From DASYAE01 sp036501535 (GTDB taxonomy: Bacteria > Actinomycetota > Actinomycetes > Streptomycetales > Catenulisporaceae), in NCBI GenBank assembly GCA_036501535.1, contig DASYAE010000061.1, forward strand, positions 1 to 28,747: a stretch of 28,747 nt of DNA, written 5' to 3'. Position 1 is the stretch's first letter, and the number at the start of each line of letters is the position of its first letter. Below, piece by piece: positions 14,675-21,184 of the stretch. Position numbers and translations under genes: made by a program. Under the pieces are notes generated by a model. That model did no database searches and had not been told where the DNA came from. It saw nothing but the letters and a program-made list of their open reading frames with translations.

Positions 14675-16693
14675 CTAGAGGCCGGGCCAGCTCGGGAAGC
14701 TGCTGCAGCTGGGAACGCTGCCGGTGCCGGTGAAACTGGTCACCGTGACGTCCGTGCCCGACGGGGAGATGTTCGTGTTGTACATCATGATGTTCGCGTA
14801 CTCGGCGGAGGAGATCTTGGTCGAGTCGAGCTGGACGTTCTCCAGGGTCAGGCCGAGCATGTGCGAGCTGTCGAGGCCGTCCAGCGTCGACTTGCCGTCC
14901 GACGAGTCGACCGACTTCAGGCCGTTGATGGTGATGCTGGCGAAGGTCGGGTCCGACGTGCCGTTCCCGCTCAGGTACTGCGGGTCGATCAGGATCAGGT
15001 GCTCGACCCCGGTCTCGCAGGTGTTGTCGAAGCTGACCCCGGTGACGGTGCCGCCGAAGGTGGTGTCGCTCTTGACCCGCACGCCGTTGTTGCTGGAGGC
15101 GGAGTCGCCGTGGATGTCCGTGCCGCCGTGGATGTAGTTGCCGGAGAAGGTCACGTTGCTGATGCCGCCGTTGGTCTGGCTGCCGACGGACAGGCCGTGG
15201 ATGCCCCAGAAGCTGTTGTTGCTGACGGTGACGTTGCTCGACGGGCCGCCGGCGTCCGACTTGACCGCGATGCCGTCGTCGCCGTCGTTGAAGTAGCTGT
15301 CGTTGATCAGGACGTCGCTGGCGCTGTCCGGGTCGATGCCGTCGGTGTTGCGGGCCGTGTCCGGCTCGTCGACGCGAACGCCCCACGCGGTGAAGCCGGT
15401 GCCGCCGTCGAGCAGCACGTTGTACATCGCCGAGTTGGTCAGGCTGATGTCGTACAGGGTGTCGCCGGACCCGCCGAACACCGTGATCAGCTTGGGGTTC
15501 TCCTGCTGCGTGGTGGTCTTGTCGTGGGCGGACTCGGCCAGCGACCACCAGGTGGTGCTGGTGTTGAGCATGTCCTGGTCGCCGCGGCCGTTGATCAGGC
15601 CCTGGCTGCCAGAGCCGCTCTGAGTTCCCATGACGCCGGCGCCGTTGCCGCGCACGGAGATGAACGGCACGCAGCCGGTGGCGGTGCCCATCGTGGTGCC
15701 GTCCGCCGCGCCGAGGGTGCCGCAGGTCGGCTGGCCGGAGACCTGGTAGTCGGCCGGGTTGCGGGAGGCGTAGAGGGTCACGCCGGTGTCGACGAGCAGC
15801 ACCTCGTCGCCGTTGACCGTCAGCGGCGCGGACAGGAACGCGGTGTCGGAGCCGCTGGCCTGCAACGCGACGGCCTTACCGGTGCCCTCGCAGCTGTTGA
15901 GCGCGGCCTGGATGCGTGAGGTGTCCGGCGGCGCGGCCTCCTGCGCGCTGGTGAACTGCTCGTTGCTCGGATTCGCCAGCTGCGCGGTCACCGTGGCGCA
16001 CGTGCCCGGCACGCTCGGCTGGCCCGGCTGCGGGCCGGTCGGGCTGGAGCTCGGCGAGGGCGAGCTGCTGGGGCTGCTGGACGCGGTGCCGCTGGGCGGC
16101 GCCCCGGTGCTGGTGCTCAGCGTCCAGGACTTGGTGACCGTGGAGTCGCAGCTGTTCTGCACGACGAGAGTGCCCGCGGTGGTGCCGTTCCCGGAGGCGT
16201 TCATGCATTTGGCGCTGTTGACATTGACCAGCTGGTCCGTGCTCGTGCCGGCGGTCAGCGTCCACTCCTGGTCGGTCGCGCCGGAGCACGTCTGCTGCTG
16301 CACGGCCTTGCCCGCGGATGTGGAGGCGCTGATGACGCCCACGCACAGGCTGCTGACATGCGAGGTGATGGTGAAGCCGGTGGACGCGGCGGTCAGGGTC
16401 CAGATCTGGTTCGCGCCGCCGGTGCAGGACTGCAGGTCCAGCTGGGTGCCGCTGGCGGTGCTCGAGCCCGGGTCGTCCAGGCACAGGCTGCTGCCGGCGT
16501 TGCTGATGGTGTAGGTTCCGGCGCCTGCCGCGGCGTTCGCGGCGGACGGGAGCACCACGGTGACCAGGGCGCCGACCAGCAGCGCCGCCGTCGTGGCGGC
16601 CAGGGCCGCCAGGCCGCGCATGCGCTTTGAGCGGCGCGCACCCGGCGGCGGATCGACGACGGGGACAGCAGGAGTCGGGGAGACAGGGGGCAT
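14675..16693 (-). CDS. Secreted GH28 pectinase with N-terminal CBM13 (left copy)
   Basis: A 672-aa secreted enzyme: signal peptide ~1-55 (Arg-rich n-region, AALAATTAALLVGALVTVV core, ANAAA), CBM13/ricin-B beta-trefoil lectin ~58-193 with repeated Q.W motifs (NQIW, DQEW, KSW), a Ser/Pro linker ~194-225, and a GH28 domain ~226-672. GH28 motifs are NTDGID (449-454), DGDDG (470-474; Gly where the first enzyme has Cys), IHG (498-500) and RVK (539-541; Val for the usual Ile). Catalytic residues are kept. The ATG at 16693 has GGAGGG just upstream and matches the start of its paralogue. The lectin and promoter are almost identical to the copy at 17909-19930, whereas the catalytic domain looks closer to the CBM2 enzyme, so this gene seems mosaic. 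Confidence 0.95.
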   Translation of the reverse strand: MPPVSPTPAVPVVDPPPGARRSKRMRGLAALAATTAALLVGALVTVVLPSAANAAAGAGTYTISNAGSSLCLDDPGSSTASGTQLDLQSCTGGANQIWTLTAASTGFTITSHVSSLCVGVISASTSAGKAVQQQTCSGATDQEWTLTAGTSTDQLVNVNSAKCMNASGNGTTAGTLVVQNSCDSTVTKSWTLSTSTGAPPSGTASSSPSSSPSPSSSPTGPQPGQPSVPGTCATVTAQLANPSNEQFTSAQEAAPPDTSRIQAALNSCEGTGKAVALQASGSDTAFLSAPLTVNGDEVLLVDTGVTLYASRNPADYQVSGQPTCGTLGAADGTTMGTATGCVPFISVRGNGAGVMGTQSGSGSQGLINGRGDQDMLNTSTTWWSLAESAHDKTTTQQENPKLITVFGGSGDTLYDISLTNSAMYNVLLDGGTGFTAWGVRVDEPDTARNTDGIDPDSASDVLINDSYFNDGDDGIAVKSDAGGPSSNVTVSNNSFWGIHGLSVGSQTNGGISNVTFSGNYIHGGTDIHGDSASSNNGVRVKSDTTFGGTVTGVSFDNTCETGVEHLILIDPQYLSGNGTSDPTFASITINGLKSVDSSDGKSTLDGLDSSHMLGLTLENVQLDSTKISSAEYANIMMYNTNISPSGTDVTVTSFTGTGSVPSCSSFPSWPGL

Positions 16694-16748
16694 AGAACCC
16701 TCCACGGCCGTCTGGGAAACAGTTCACGGAAATAAGGGGGCATACGAA

Positions 16749-16772
16749 GGCCGCCACCCTCATAACGGCCGT
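16749..16772 (-). promoter_or_regulatory. Conserved pectinase element (left CBM13-GH28 copy)
   Basis: Contains the core CGGCCGTTATGAGGGTG, begins 25 nt after the -10 and ends 55 nt before the start codon. Identical over 24 nt to the copy at 17828-17851. Confidence 0.7.
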
Positions 16773-16775
16773 GGT

Positions 16776-16790
16776 GCGAGGAAGCCTCGC
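16776..16790. promoter_or_regulatory. Palindrome at the inferred transcription start (left copy)
   Basis: GCGAGG-N3-CCTCGC, located 8 nt after the -10, so it overlaps or directly follows the transcription start. Candidate repressor operator or 5' mRNA stem-loop. Confidence 0.5.
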
Positions 16791-16797
16791 GACGGGG

Positions 16798-16826
16798 AAA
16801 GTACGACAGCCGCACGGATTTGGCAA
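16798..16826 (-). promoter_or_regulatory. Promoter of the left CBM13-GH28 gene
   Basis: TTGCCA (16826-16821), a 17-nt spacer, TACTTT (16803-16798) on the minus strand. Same layout as the two other GH28 promoters. Confidence 0.7.
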
Positions 16827-16862
16827 GCAGTCAGATCGACACGGGCCGATGACCAGGCCGGT

Positions 16863-16913
16863 GACACAAGCTAATGACACAGGCTCACGACACAAGCTCA
16901 CGACACAGCTCAG
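16863..16913. repeat. Array of four ~13-bp direct repeats upstream of pepE
   Basis: Units gacacaagctaat, gacacaggctcac, gacacaagctcac and gacacagctcag follow one another without spacers. The array lies between the GH28 promoter and pepE and could be a cooperative regulator-binding site or a replication-slippage product. Confidence 0.8.
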
Positions 16914-17034
16914 CACCCTTCACCGGAGCAAGTACGGTGCGCCGCGGCGCGCAGGCCGGAATCAGAAACCACTCGCACACCGCCTCCGCGCACCCCTACC
17001 CTCCCTCGCACCGGCCCGCACGAAGGAGAGCCCC

Positions 17035-17769
17035 GTGAACGATCTGATGCTGCTGTCCAACTCCTTCAGCCCCGGGCTCGGCGCGCTGGAGCACGCCATG
17101 GATGCGCTCGCGCGGCTGTTCGCCGGCTGCCGCGACGTGCTGTTCGTGCCGTACGCCGGAAGCAATCCGGACGCGTACACCGACGCGATGAGCGAGATCC
17201 TGGCCACCCTGGACCTGCGGGTCACCGGTGCCCACCGCACCGACGACCCGCTCGGCGCCCTCGCCTCGAGCGACGCGGTGTTCGTCGGCGGCGGCAACGC
17301 CTTCAGGCTGCTGCGGGCGGTGCAGCGCAATGGTCTGCTGCCCGCGATCCGCGAGCGGGCAGCGGCCGGAATGCCGTACCTCGGCGTCAGCGCCGGGGCG
17401 AATCTGGCCTGCCCAACCATCCGCACCACCAACGACATGCCGATCGTGCAGCCCGAGAACCTGCAGGCCCTCGGCCTGATCCCGTTCCAGGTCAATCCGC
17501 ACTACCCTGACGCCCAGCGCGACGGCGAGGCCGCCGGCCGGGCACGCGACCAGCGCCTGCGCGAGTTCCTGGAGGAGAACGACGTGCCGGTCCTGGGCCT
17601 GTGCGAGGGCTCCTGGCTCGAGGTGCGCGACGGGACGCGCGCCGGCCTCGGGGGCACCGCGGGCGGACGGCTTTTCACGCGCGGCCGGGAACCCATCGAG
17701 GTCCGGCCCGGCGACGACCTCAGCAACCTGCTGCACATCCGCCCCGGCTACGACGCGCCGGCTTCCTGA
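17035..17769 (+). CDS. pepE: Dipeptidase E (alpha-aspartyl dipeptidase, peptidase family S51)
   Basis: A 244-aa cytoplasmic serine peptidase. The nucleophile motif GVSAGANLACPTI places Ser119; Asp134 (in TTNDMPI) and His156 (in FQVNPHYPD) complete the positions corresponding to Salmonella PepE Ser120, Asp135 and His157. The family hydrolyses dipeptides with N-terminal aspartate. The GTG at 17035 is chosen because AAGGAGAG lies just upstream and the start LMLLSNSFSPG matches the family. Length is usual for PepE (~230 aa). It stands alone between two divergent pectinase genes inside a long inverted repeat, and its stop is only 4 nt before the -35 of the right-hand pectinase promoter. I see no functional link to pectin, so its position is probably historical. 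Confidence 0.95.
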   Translation: MNDLMLLSNSFSPGLGALEHAMDALARLFAGCRDVLFVPYAGSNPDAYTDAMSEILATLDLRVTGAHRTDDPLGALASSDAVFVGGGNAFRLLRAVQRNGLLPAIRERAAAGMPYLGVSAGANLACPTIRTTNDMPIVQPENLQALGLIPFQVNPHYPDAQRDGEAAGRARDQRLREFLEENDVPVLGLCEGSWLEVRDGTRAGLGGTAGGRLFTRGREPIEVRPGDDLSNLLHIRPGYDAPAS

Positions 17770-17773
17770 CGGC

Positions 17774-17802
17774 TTGCCAAATCGGGGCGGCTGTCGTATT
17801 TT
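17774..17802 (+). promoter_or_regulatory. Promoter of the right CBM13-GH28 gene
   Basis: TTGCCA (17774-17779), a 17-nt spacer, TATTTT (17797-17802). It starts 4 nt after the pepE stop codon. Confidence 0.7.
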
Positions 17803-17809
17803 CCCCGTC

Positions 17810-17824
17810 GCGAGGCTTCCTCGC
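17810..17824. promoter_or_regulatory. Palindrome at the inferred transcription start (right copy)
   Basis: GCGAGG-N3-CCTCGC, 7 nt after the -10. Same position as in the left copy; no such palindrome is seen at the CBM2-GH28 promoter. Confidence 0.5.
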
Positions 17825-17827
17825 ACC

Positions 17828-17851
17828 ACGGCCGTTATGAGGGTGGCGGCC
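17828..17851 (+). promoter_or_regulatory. Conserved pectinase element (right CBM13-GH28 copy)
   Basis: Contains the core CGGCCGTTATGAGGGTG, 25 nt after the -10 and 57 nt before the start codon. Confidence 0.7.
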
Positions 17852-17908
17852 TTCATATGCCCCCTTATTTCCAGCTCTGCCATTCTCGGATGGCCGTGGA
17901 GGGTTGTC

Positions 17909-19930
17909 ATGCCCCCTGTCTCCCCGATCGAACCGCCGCCGGGCGCCCGCCGGTCCCGGCGCGTGCGCGCCCTGGCCGCGCTGGCCGCCACGACGGCCGC
18001 GCTGCTGGTCGGCGCCCTGCTCACGGTGGTGCTCCCGTCCGCCGCCAGCGCCGCGGTCGGCGCCGGAAGCTACACCATCGCCAACGCCGGCAGCGGCCTG
18101 TGCCTGGACGACCCGGGCTCGAGCACCGCCAGCGGCACCCAGCTGGACCTGCAGTCCTGCACCGGCGGCGCCAACCAGGCCTGGACCCTGACCGCCGCCT
18201 CCACCGGCTTCACCATCACCTCCCACGTCAGCAGCCTGTGTCTGGGCATCAAGGGCGCCTCCACCGGCGCCGGTGAAGCCGTGCAGCAGCAGACCTGCTC
18301 CGGCGCGACCGACCAGGAGTGGACGCCGACCGCCGGCACGAGCACGGACCAGCTGGTCAATGTCAACAGCGCCAAATGCATGAACGCCTCCGAGAACGGC
18401 ACCACCGCCGGCACTCTCGTCGTGCAGAACAGCTGCGACTCGACCATCACCAAGTCCTGGACCCTGACCAGCGGCTCGGGGACCAGCCCGACCGCCACCG
18501 CCACGGCCACCGCCACGCACAGCGCGTCCAGTAGCCCCAGCTCGTCGCCGTCGACGAGTCCGGGCAACACGAAGATCGCCACCGGCGACCCGCGCTCGGT
18601 GGGCCAGCCCTCGATTCCCGCGGTCTGCTCCACCCTGACCGCGACGCTGGCCACCAGCAACGAGCAGTTCTCCAGCAGCCAGGAATCGAGCCCGCCGGAC
18701 ACCTCCCGGATCCAGTCGGCGCTCACCTCGTGCAAGGGCACGAACGAGGCCGTGGAGCTGACCGGAAGCGGCAGCGACAACGCGTTCCTGTCCGCGCCGC
18801 TGACCGTTCCCGCCGGTGTGTACCTGGTGGTCAACGCCGGCGCGACGCTGTACGCCACCACGGTCGCCTCGCAGTACCAGTCCAGCTCCTCGGACGTGTG
18901 CGGCACGATCGGCAGCAGCGACAACGGCTGCAACCCGTTCATCAAGGTCGACGGGGCGAACTCCGGCATCGAGGGCATCCGCAACTCCAGCGGCTCCCAG
19001 GGCACCATCGACGGGCGCGGCGACCAGGACATGTTCGGCACCAGCACCACCTGGTACTCGCTGGCCACCACCGCGGGCAACGAGAGCGAGAAGCAGAACA
19101 ACCCGCGGCTGATCGTGTTCGACGGCGCGAACAACGCCGTGCTCTACGACATCAACCTGGTCAACTCCGCGTTCTTCCACGTCACCTACGAGAGCGGCAG
19201 CGGCTTCACCGCCTGGGGCGTGCGCATCAAGACCCCGGCCACCGCCCGCAACACCGACGGCATCGATCCGGACGCCGCGAGCGACATCACCATCGAGAAC
19301 TCGTACATCCAGGACGGCGACGACGGCATCGCCATCAAGGGCGGCAGCGGCGAGGCGGACAACATCACCATCGAGAACAACCACTTCTACGGCACGCACG
19401 GCATCTCCGTCGGCAGCGAGACCAACGACGGCGTGACGAACGTGCTGGTGGAGAACAACACGCTGCAGGGCACCGACAGCTCCGGCAACGAGAGCACGTC
19501 GAACAACGGCCTGCGGATCAAGAGCTACCCGGGCTCGGGCGGCGCGGTCTCCGAGGTCACCTACATCAACACCTGCGAGAGCGGGATCGAGAACCTGGTG
19601 ATGCTCAACCCGCGGTACAGCTCCTCCAGCAGCACCAGCAGCATCCCGGACTTCACCGACATCGTCGTCGACGGCCTGACGTCGCAGAGCTCCACGTCGA
19701 GCGCCGTGTCGACGATCGAGGGCTACGACTCCTCGCACATCAGCGGCCTGGTTCTGCAGTACGTCAGCCTCGATAAGACGTCTTACACGGCCGAGTACGC
19801 GAACGTGTCGACGTTCGACTCCAACCTGCTTCCGTCCTCCGGCACCTCGGTCAGCCTGACCCAGCTCTCGGCGCCGGTGACCGGCGGCAGCGTCCCCTCC
19901 TGCTCCTTCCCGTCCTATCCCAGCCTGTAA
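17909..19930 (+). CDS. Secreted GH28 pectinase with N-terminal CBM13 (right copy)
   Basis: A 673-aa secreted enzyme: signal peptide ~1-49, CBM13/ricin-B lectin ~51-187, a Thr/Ser-rich linker ~188-228, and a GH28 beta-helix domain ~235-673. GH28 motifs are NTDGID (446-451), DGDDG (467-471), THG (494-496) and RIK (534-536), so catalytic and substrate-binding residues are present. The ATG at 17909 follows GGAGGG, as in the left copy. The frame is open farther upstream, including an in-frame ATG at 17837 inside the conserved promoter element, but that one lacks a Shine-Dalgarno. The catalytic domain diverges clearly from the other two enzymes (YLVVNAGATLYATTVASQY in place of LLVDTGVTLYASRNP), suggesting a different pectic substrate or mode of attack. 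Confidence 0.95.
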   Translation: MPPVSPIEPPPGARRSRRVRALAALAATTAALLVGALLTVVLPSAASAAVGAGSYTIANAGSGLCLDDPGSSTASGTQLDLQSCTGGANQAWTLTAASTGFTITSHVSSLCLGIKGASTGAGEAVQQQTCSGATDQEWTPTAGTSTDQLVNVNSAKCMNASENGTTAGTLVVQNSCDSTITKSWTLTSGSGTSPTATATATATHSASSSPSSSPSTSPGNTKIATGDPRSVGQPSIPAVCSTLTATLATSNEQFSSSQESSPPDTSRIQSALTSCKGTNEAVELTGSGSDNAFLSAPLTVPAGVYLVVNAGATLYATTVASQYQSSSSDVCGTIGSSDNGCNPFIKVDGANSGIEGIRNSSGSQGTIDGRGDQDMFGTSTTWYSLATTAGNESEKQNNPRLIVFDGANNAVLYDINLVNSAFFHVTYESGSGFTAWGVRIKTPATARNTDGIDPDAASDITIENSYIQDGDDGIAIKGGSGEADNITIENNHFYGTHGISVGSETNDGVTNVLVENNTLQGTDSSGNESTSNNGLRIKSYPGSGGAVSEVTYINTCESGIENLVMLNPRYSSSSSTSSIPDFTDIVVDGLTSQSSTSSAVSTIEGYDSSHISGLVLQYVSLDKTSYTAEYANVSTFDSNLLPSSGTSVSLTQLSAPVTGGSVPSCSFPSYPSL

Positions 19931-19967
19931 ATCCCGCACCATCGCATCGGGCCGCGGCCGACAGCCG

Positions 19968-20008
19968 GCGTGCGGGACGGCGGAACCCCCTTCCGCCGTC
20001 CCGCACGC
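19968..20008. terminator. Strong bidirectional terminator between CBM13-GH28 and the cupin gene
   Basis: A perfect 18-bp stem with a CCCCC loop, followed by GTTT on the plus strand. It lies between the convergent stops at 19930 and 20029. Confidence 0.9.
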
Positions 20009-20028
20009 GTTTCGGTGCGGGGTCCGGA

Positions 20029-20364
20029 TCAGCCGCGCCCGGAGTAGGCCGGGGCGAAGAAGACCAGCACCGCCATGTCCTCGACGACGTTGTGGAAGCG
20101 GTGGTCCTCGCCGGCCGGGACGAACAGGATGACGCCGGGGACGGCATCGACGGTGCGGCCGCCGGAGGTGAACGAGCCGCGCCCGCTGATCACGTGGTAG
20201 ATCTCGTCTTCCAGATGCGGCACCTGGTCGTCCGTCGCACCGGCCGGAATGGAATATGTGCCCACACTCAGCGACGTCACCCGCAGGTGCTCTACATACT
20301 CGGCAGTTCTATCTGCCGCGGGCATGAACCGCCCGGCATCGATGATCTCCACGTGGCCGATCAT
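20029..20364 (-). CDS. Small cupin-domain protein
   Basis: A 111-aa single-domain cupin. Motif 1 is PHLEDEIYHVISGRG (about residues 49-63), keeping a His, Glu and His for metal binding. Motif 2 is PGVILFVPAGEDHRFHNV (about 76-93), matching G-x5-PxG-x2-H-x3-N. It probably binds a metal ion and a small molecule; an enzymatic or sensing role cannot be separated. There is no signal peptide. The gene lies 43 nt downstream of the second ABC permease on the same strand, so it may be the last gene of that operon. Its own Shine-Dalgarno is poor (only a GAG next to the ATG), so the start is less certain than the family. Confidence 0.88.
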   Translation of the reverse strand: MIGHVEIIDAGRFMPAADRTAEYVEHLRVTSLSVGTYSIPAGATDDQVPHLEDEIYHVISGRGSFTSGGRTVDAVPGVILFVPAGEDHRFHNVVEDMAVLVFFAPAYSGRG

Positions 20365-20407
20365 CTCACGGCAGCGGCCCGCCTCGTCGTCGGCGCCATC
20401 GTCGGCG

Positions 20408-21184
20408 TCATGCGTCGCGGCTCCGCAGCAGCAGTCCGCCGAGCAGCAGCGCGCCGGCCGCCCAGGCGGCCAGCACGCCGAGGCCTGCCCAGGGGCCGAT
20501 GGGCTCGGAGCTCGGGCCGGTGGTGGCCTGCACGGCCAGCCCGGCGGTCATCGGCGCGATCTGCTGGAGGTGCCGCGACAGCGTTGGGGCTCCGACGGTG
20601 AAGGCGATGATCGGGATCAGGTACAGCAGCCCGAGGACGACCCCGATGGCGGCCGCTGCCTCGCGCACCGCGGCGGCGGCACCGAGGCTGAGCAAGGCGA
20701 TAAGGGCCAGGTAGAGCACTGATCCGAACGCGGCGCGCAGCATCGGTGCATCTCCGAGGGAGATCGCCGGATAGCCGTGGGCCGGACTGATTCCGTGGTC
20801 GGGCAGGATGAGCCGTCCGGCGAGCAGCGATCCGGCGACCGAGATCGCGCCGGCGACGAGTATCAGGCCCGTGAGGACGATTGCCTTTGCGGCCAGCACG
20901 GTGATCCTCCGCGGCGCCGCCGCGAGGGTGACGCGGATCATGCCGGTGCTGTACTCGCCGCTGACGACGAGCACGGCCATCACCGCGACGACGACCTGCC
21001 CGAGGTAGATCCCGGCCAGGCTGACCTTCGCCGGGTCGTCGTTGCAGCCCCCTGACGGGCACCGGGTGGCCGCGTCCACCGCGGCGCCGACGGCCACGGT
21101 CAGTGCCGCGGCGGCGATCAGCAGCCGGGTGGTGCTCGCGAGCGTGCGCAGTTTGGTCCACTCGGCGTGCAGGGATTCCCTCAT
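20408..21184 (-). CDS. ABC-2 type transporter permease (second subunit)
   Basis: A 258-aa integral membrane protein with about six hydrophobic segments. It starts MRESLHAEWTKLRTLASTTR, the typical LxxEWxKLRT opening of actinobacterial ABC-2 permeases, and has the EYSTGMIRVTLAAAPRR motif after TM2. A ~25-residue outer loop after TM1 carries two Cys (RCPSGGC). The ATG at 21184 overlaps the TGA of the first permease as ATGA. The frame stays open upstream across the first permease, but that is a high-GC shadow. With the ATPase and the first permease it should form a heteromeric exporter, probably for a peptide, lipid or antibiotic; the substrate is unknown. Confidence 0.92.
   Translation of the reverse strand: MRESLHAEWTKLRTLASTTRLLIAAAALTVAVGAAVDAATRCPSGGCNDDPAKVSLAGIYLGQVVVAVMAVLVVSGEYSTGMIRVTLAAAPRRITVLAAKAIVLTGLILVAGAISVAGSLLAGRLILPDHGISPAHGYPAISLGDAPMLRAAFGSVLYLALIALLSLGAAAAVREAAAAIGVVLGLLYLIPIIAFTVGAPTLSRHLQQIAPMTAGLAVQATTGPSSEPIGPWAGLGVLAAWAAGALLLGGLLLRSRDA

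Larger units (their letters stand above)
16115..16828. repeat. Left arm of a ~0.7-kb inverted repeat around pepE
   Basis: Covers the promoter, signal peptide and CBM13 coding part of the left GH28 gene, inverted relative to 17772-18469. The promoter segment (16728-16828) differs from its partner at 4 of 101 positions. The lectin-coding parts are also very similar by eye, including at silent sites; a ~35-nt leader segment and part of the signal-peptide region diverge. Confidence 0.85.
16694..17034. other. Divergent regulatory region between CBM13-GH28 and pepE
   Basis: About 340 nt without a gene. It holds the GH28 promoter and element (16749-16826), a 13-bp direct-repeat array (16863-16913), and a weak pepE -10 candidate TACGGT at 16933-16938 with no convincing -35. 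Confidence 0.6.
17772..18469. repeat. Right arm of the ~0.7-kb inverted repeat around pepE
   Basis: Promoter, leader, signal peptide and CBM13 coding part of the right GH28 gene; inverted partner of 16115-16828. The arms are separated by about 0.94 kb containing pepE. Confidence 0.85.

Noticed and set aside
17837..17908. ATGAGGGTG inside the pectinase element as an upstream start or uORF
   Set aside because: It is in frame with the gene in the right copy, out of frame in the left copy, and a 12-codon uORF ending in TAA in the CBM2 gene. The reading frame is not conserved, so a DNA or RNA element is more likely than a peptide.
17720..19942. A 740-codon open frame antisense to the right CBM13-GH28 gene
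   Set aside because: Gly/Ala/Arg/Val-rich shadow; the plus strand encodes an intact signal peptide, lectin and GH28 motifs.
20021..20037. A 17-nt sequence GGTCCGGATCAGCCGCG repeated at 26670-26686
   Set aside because: One copy runs over the 3' end of the cupin coding region and the other is intergenic. No shared context; chance in GC-rich DNA is plausible, and a pair alone does not support an attachment site.
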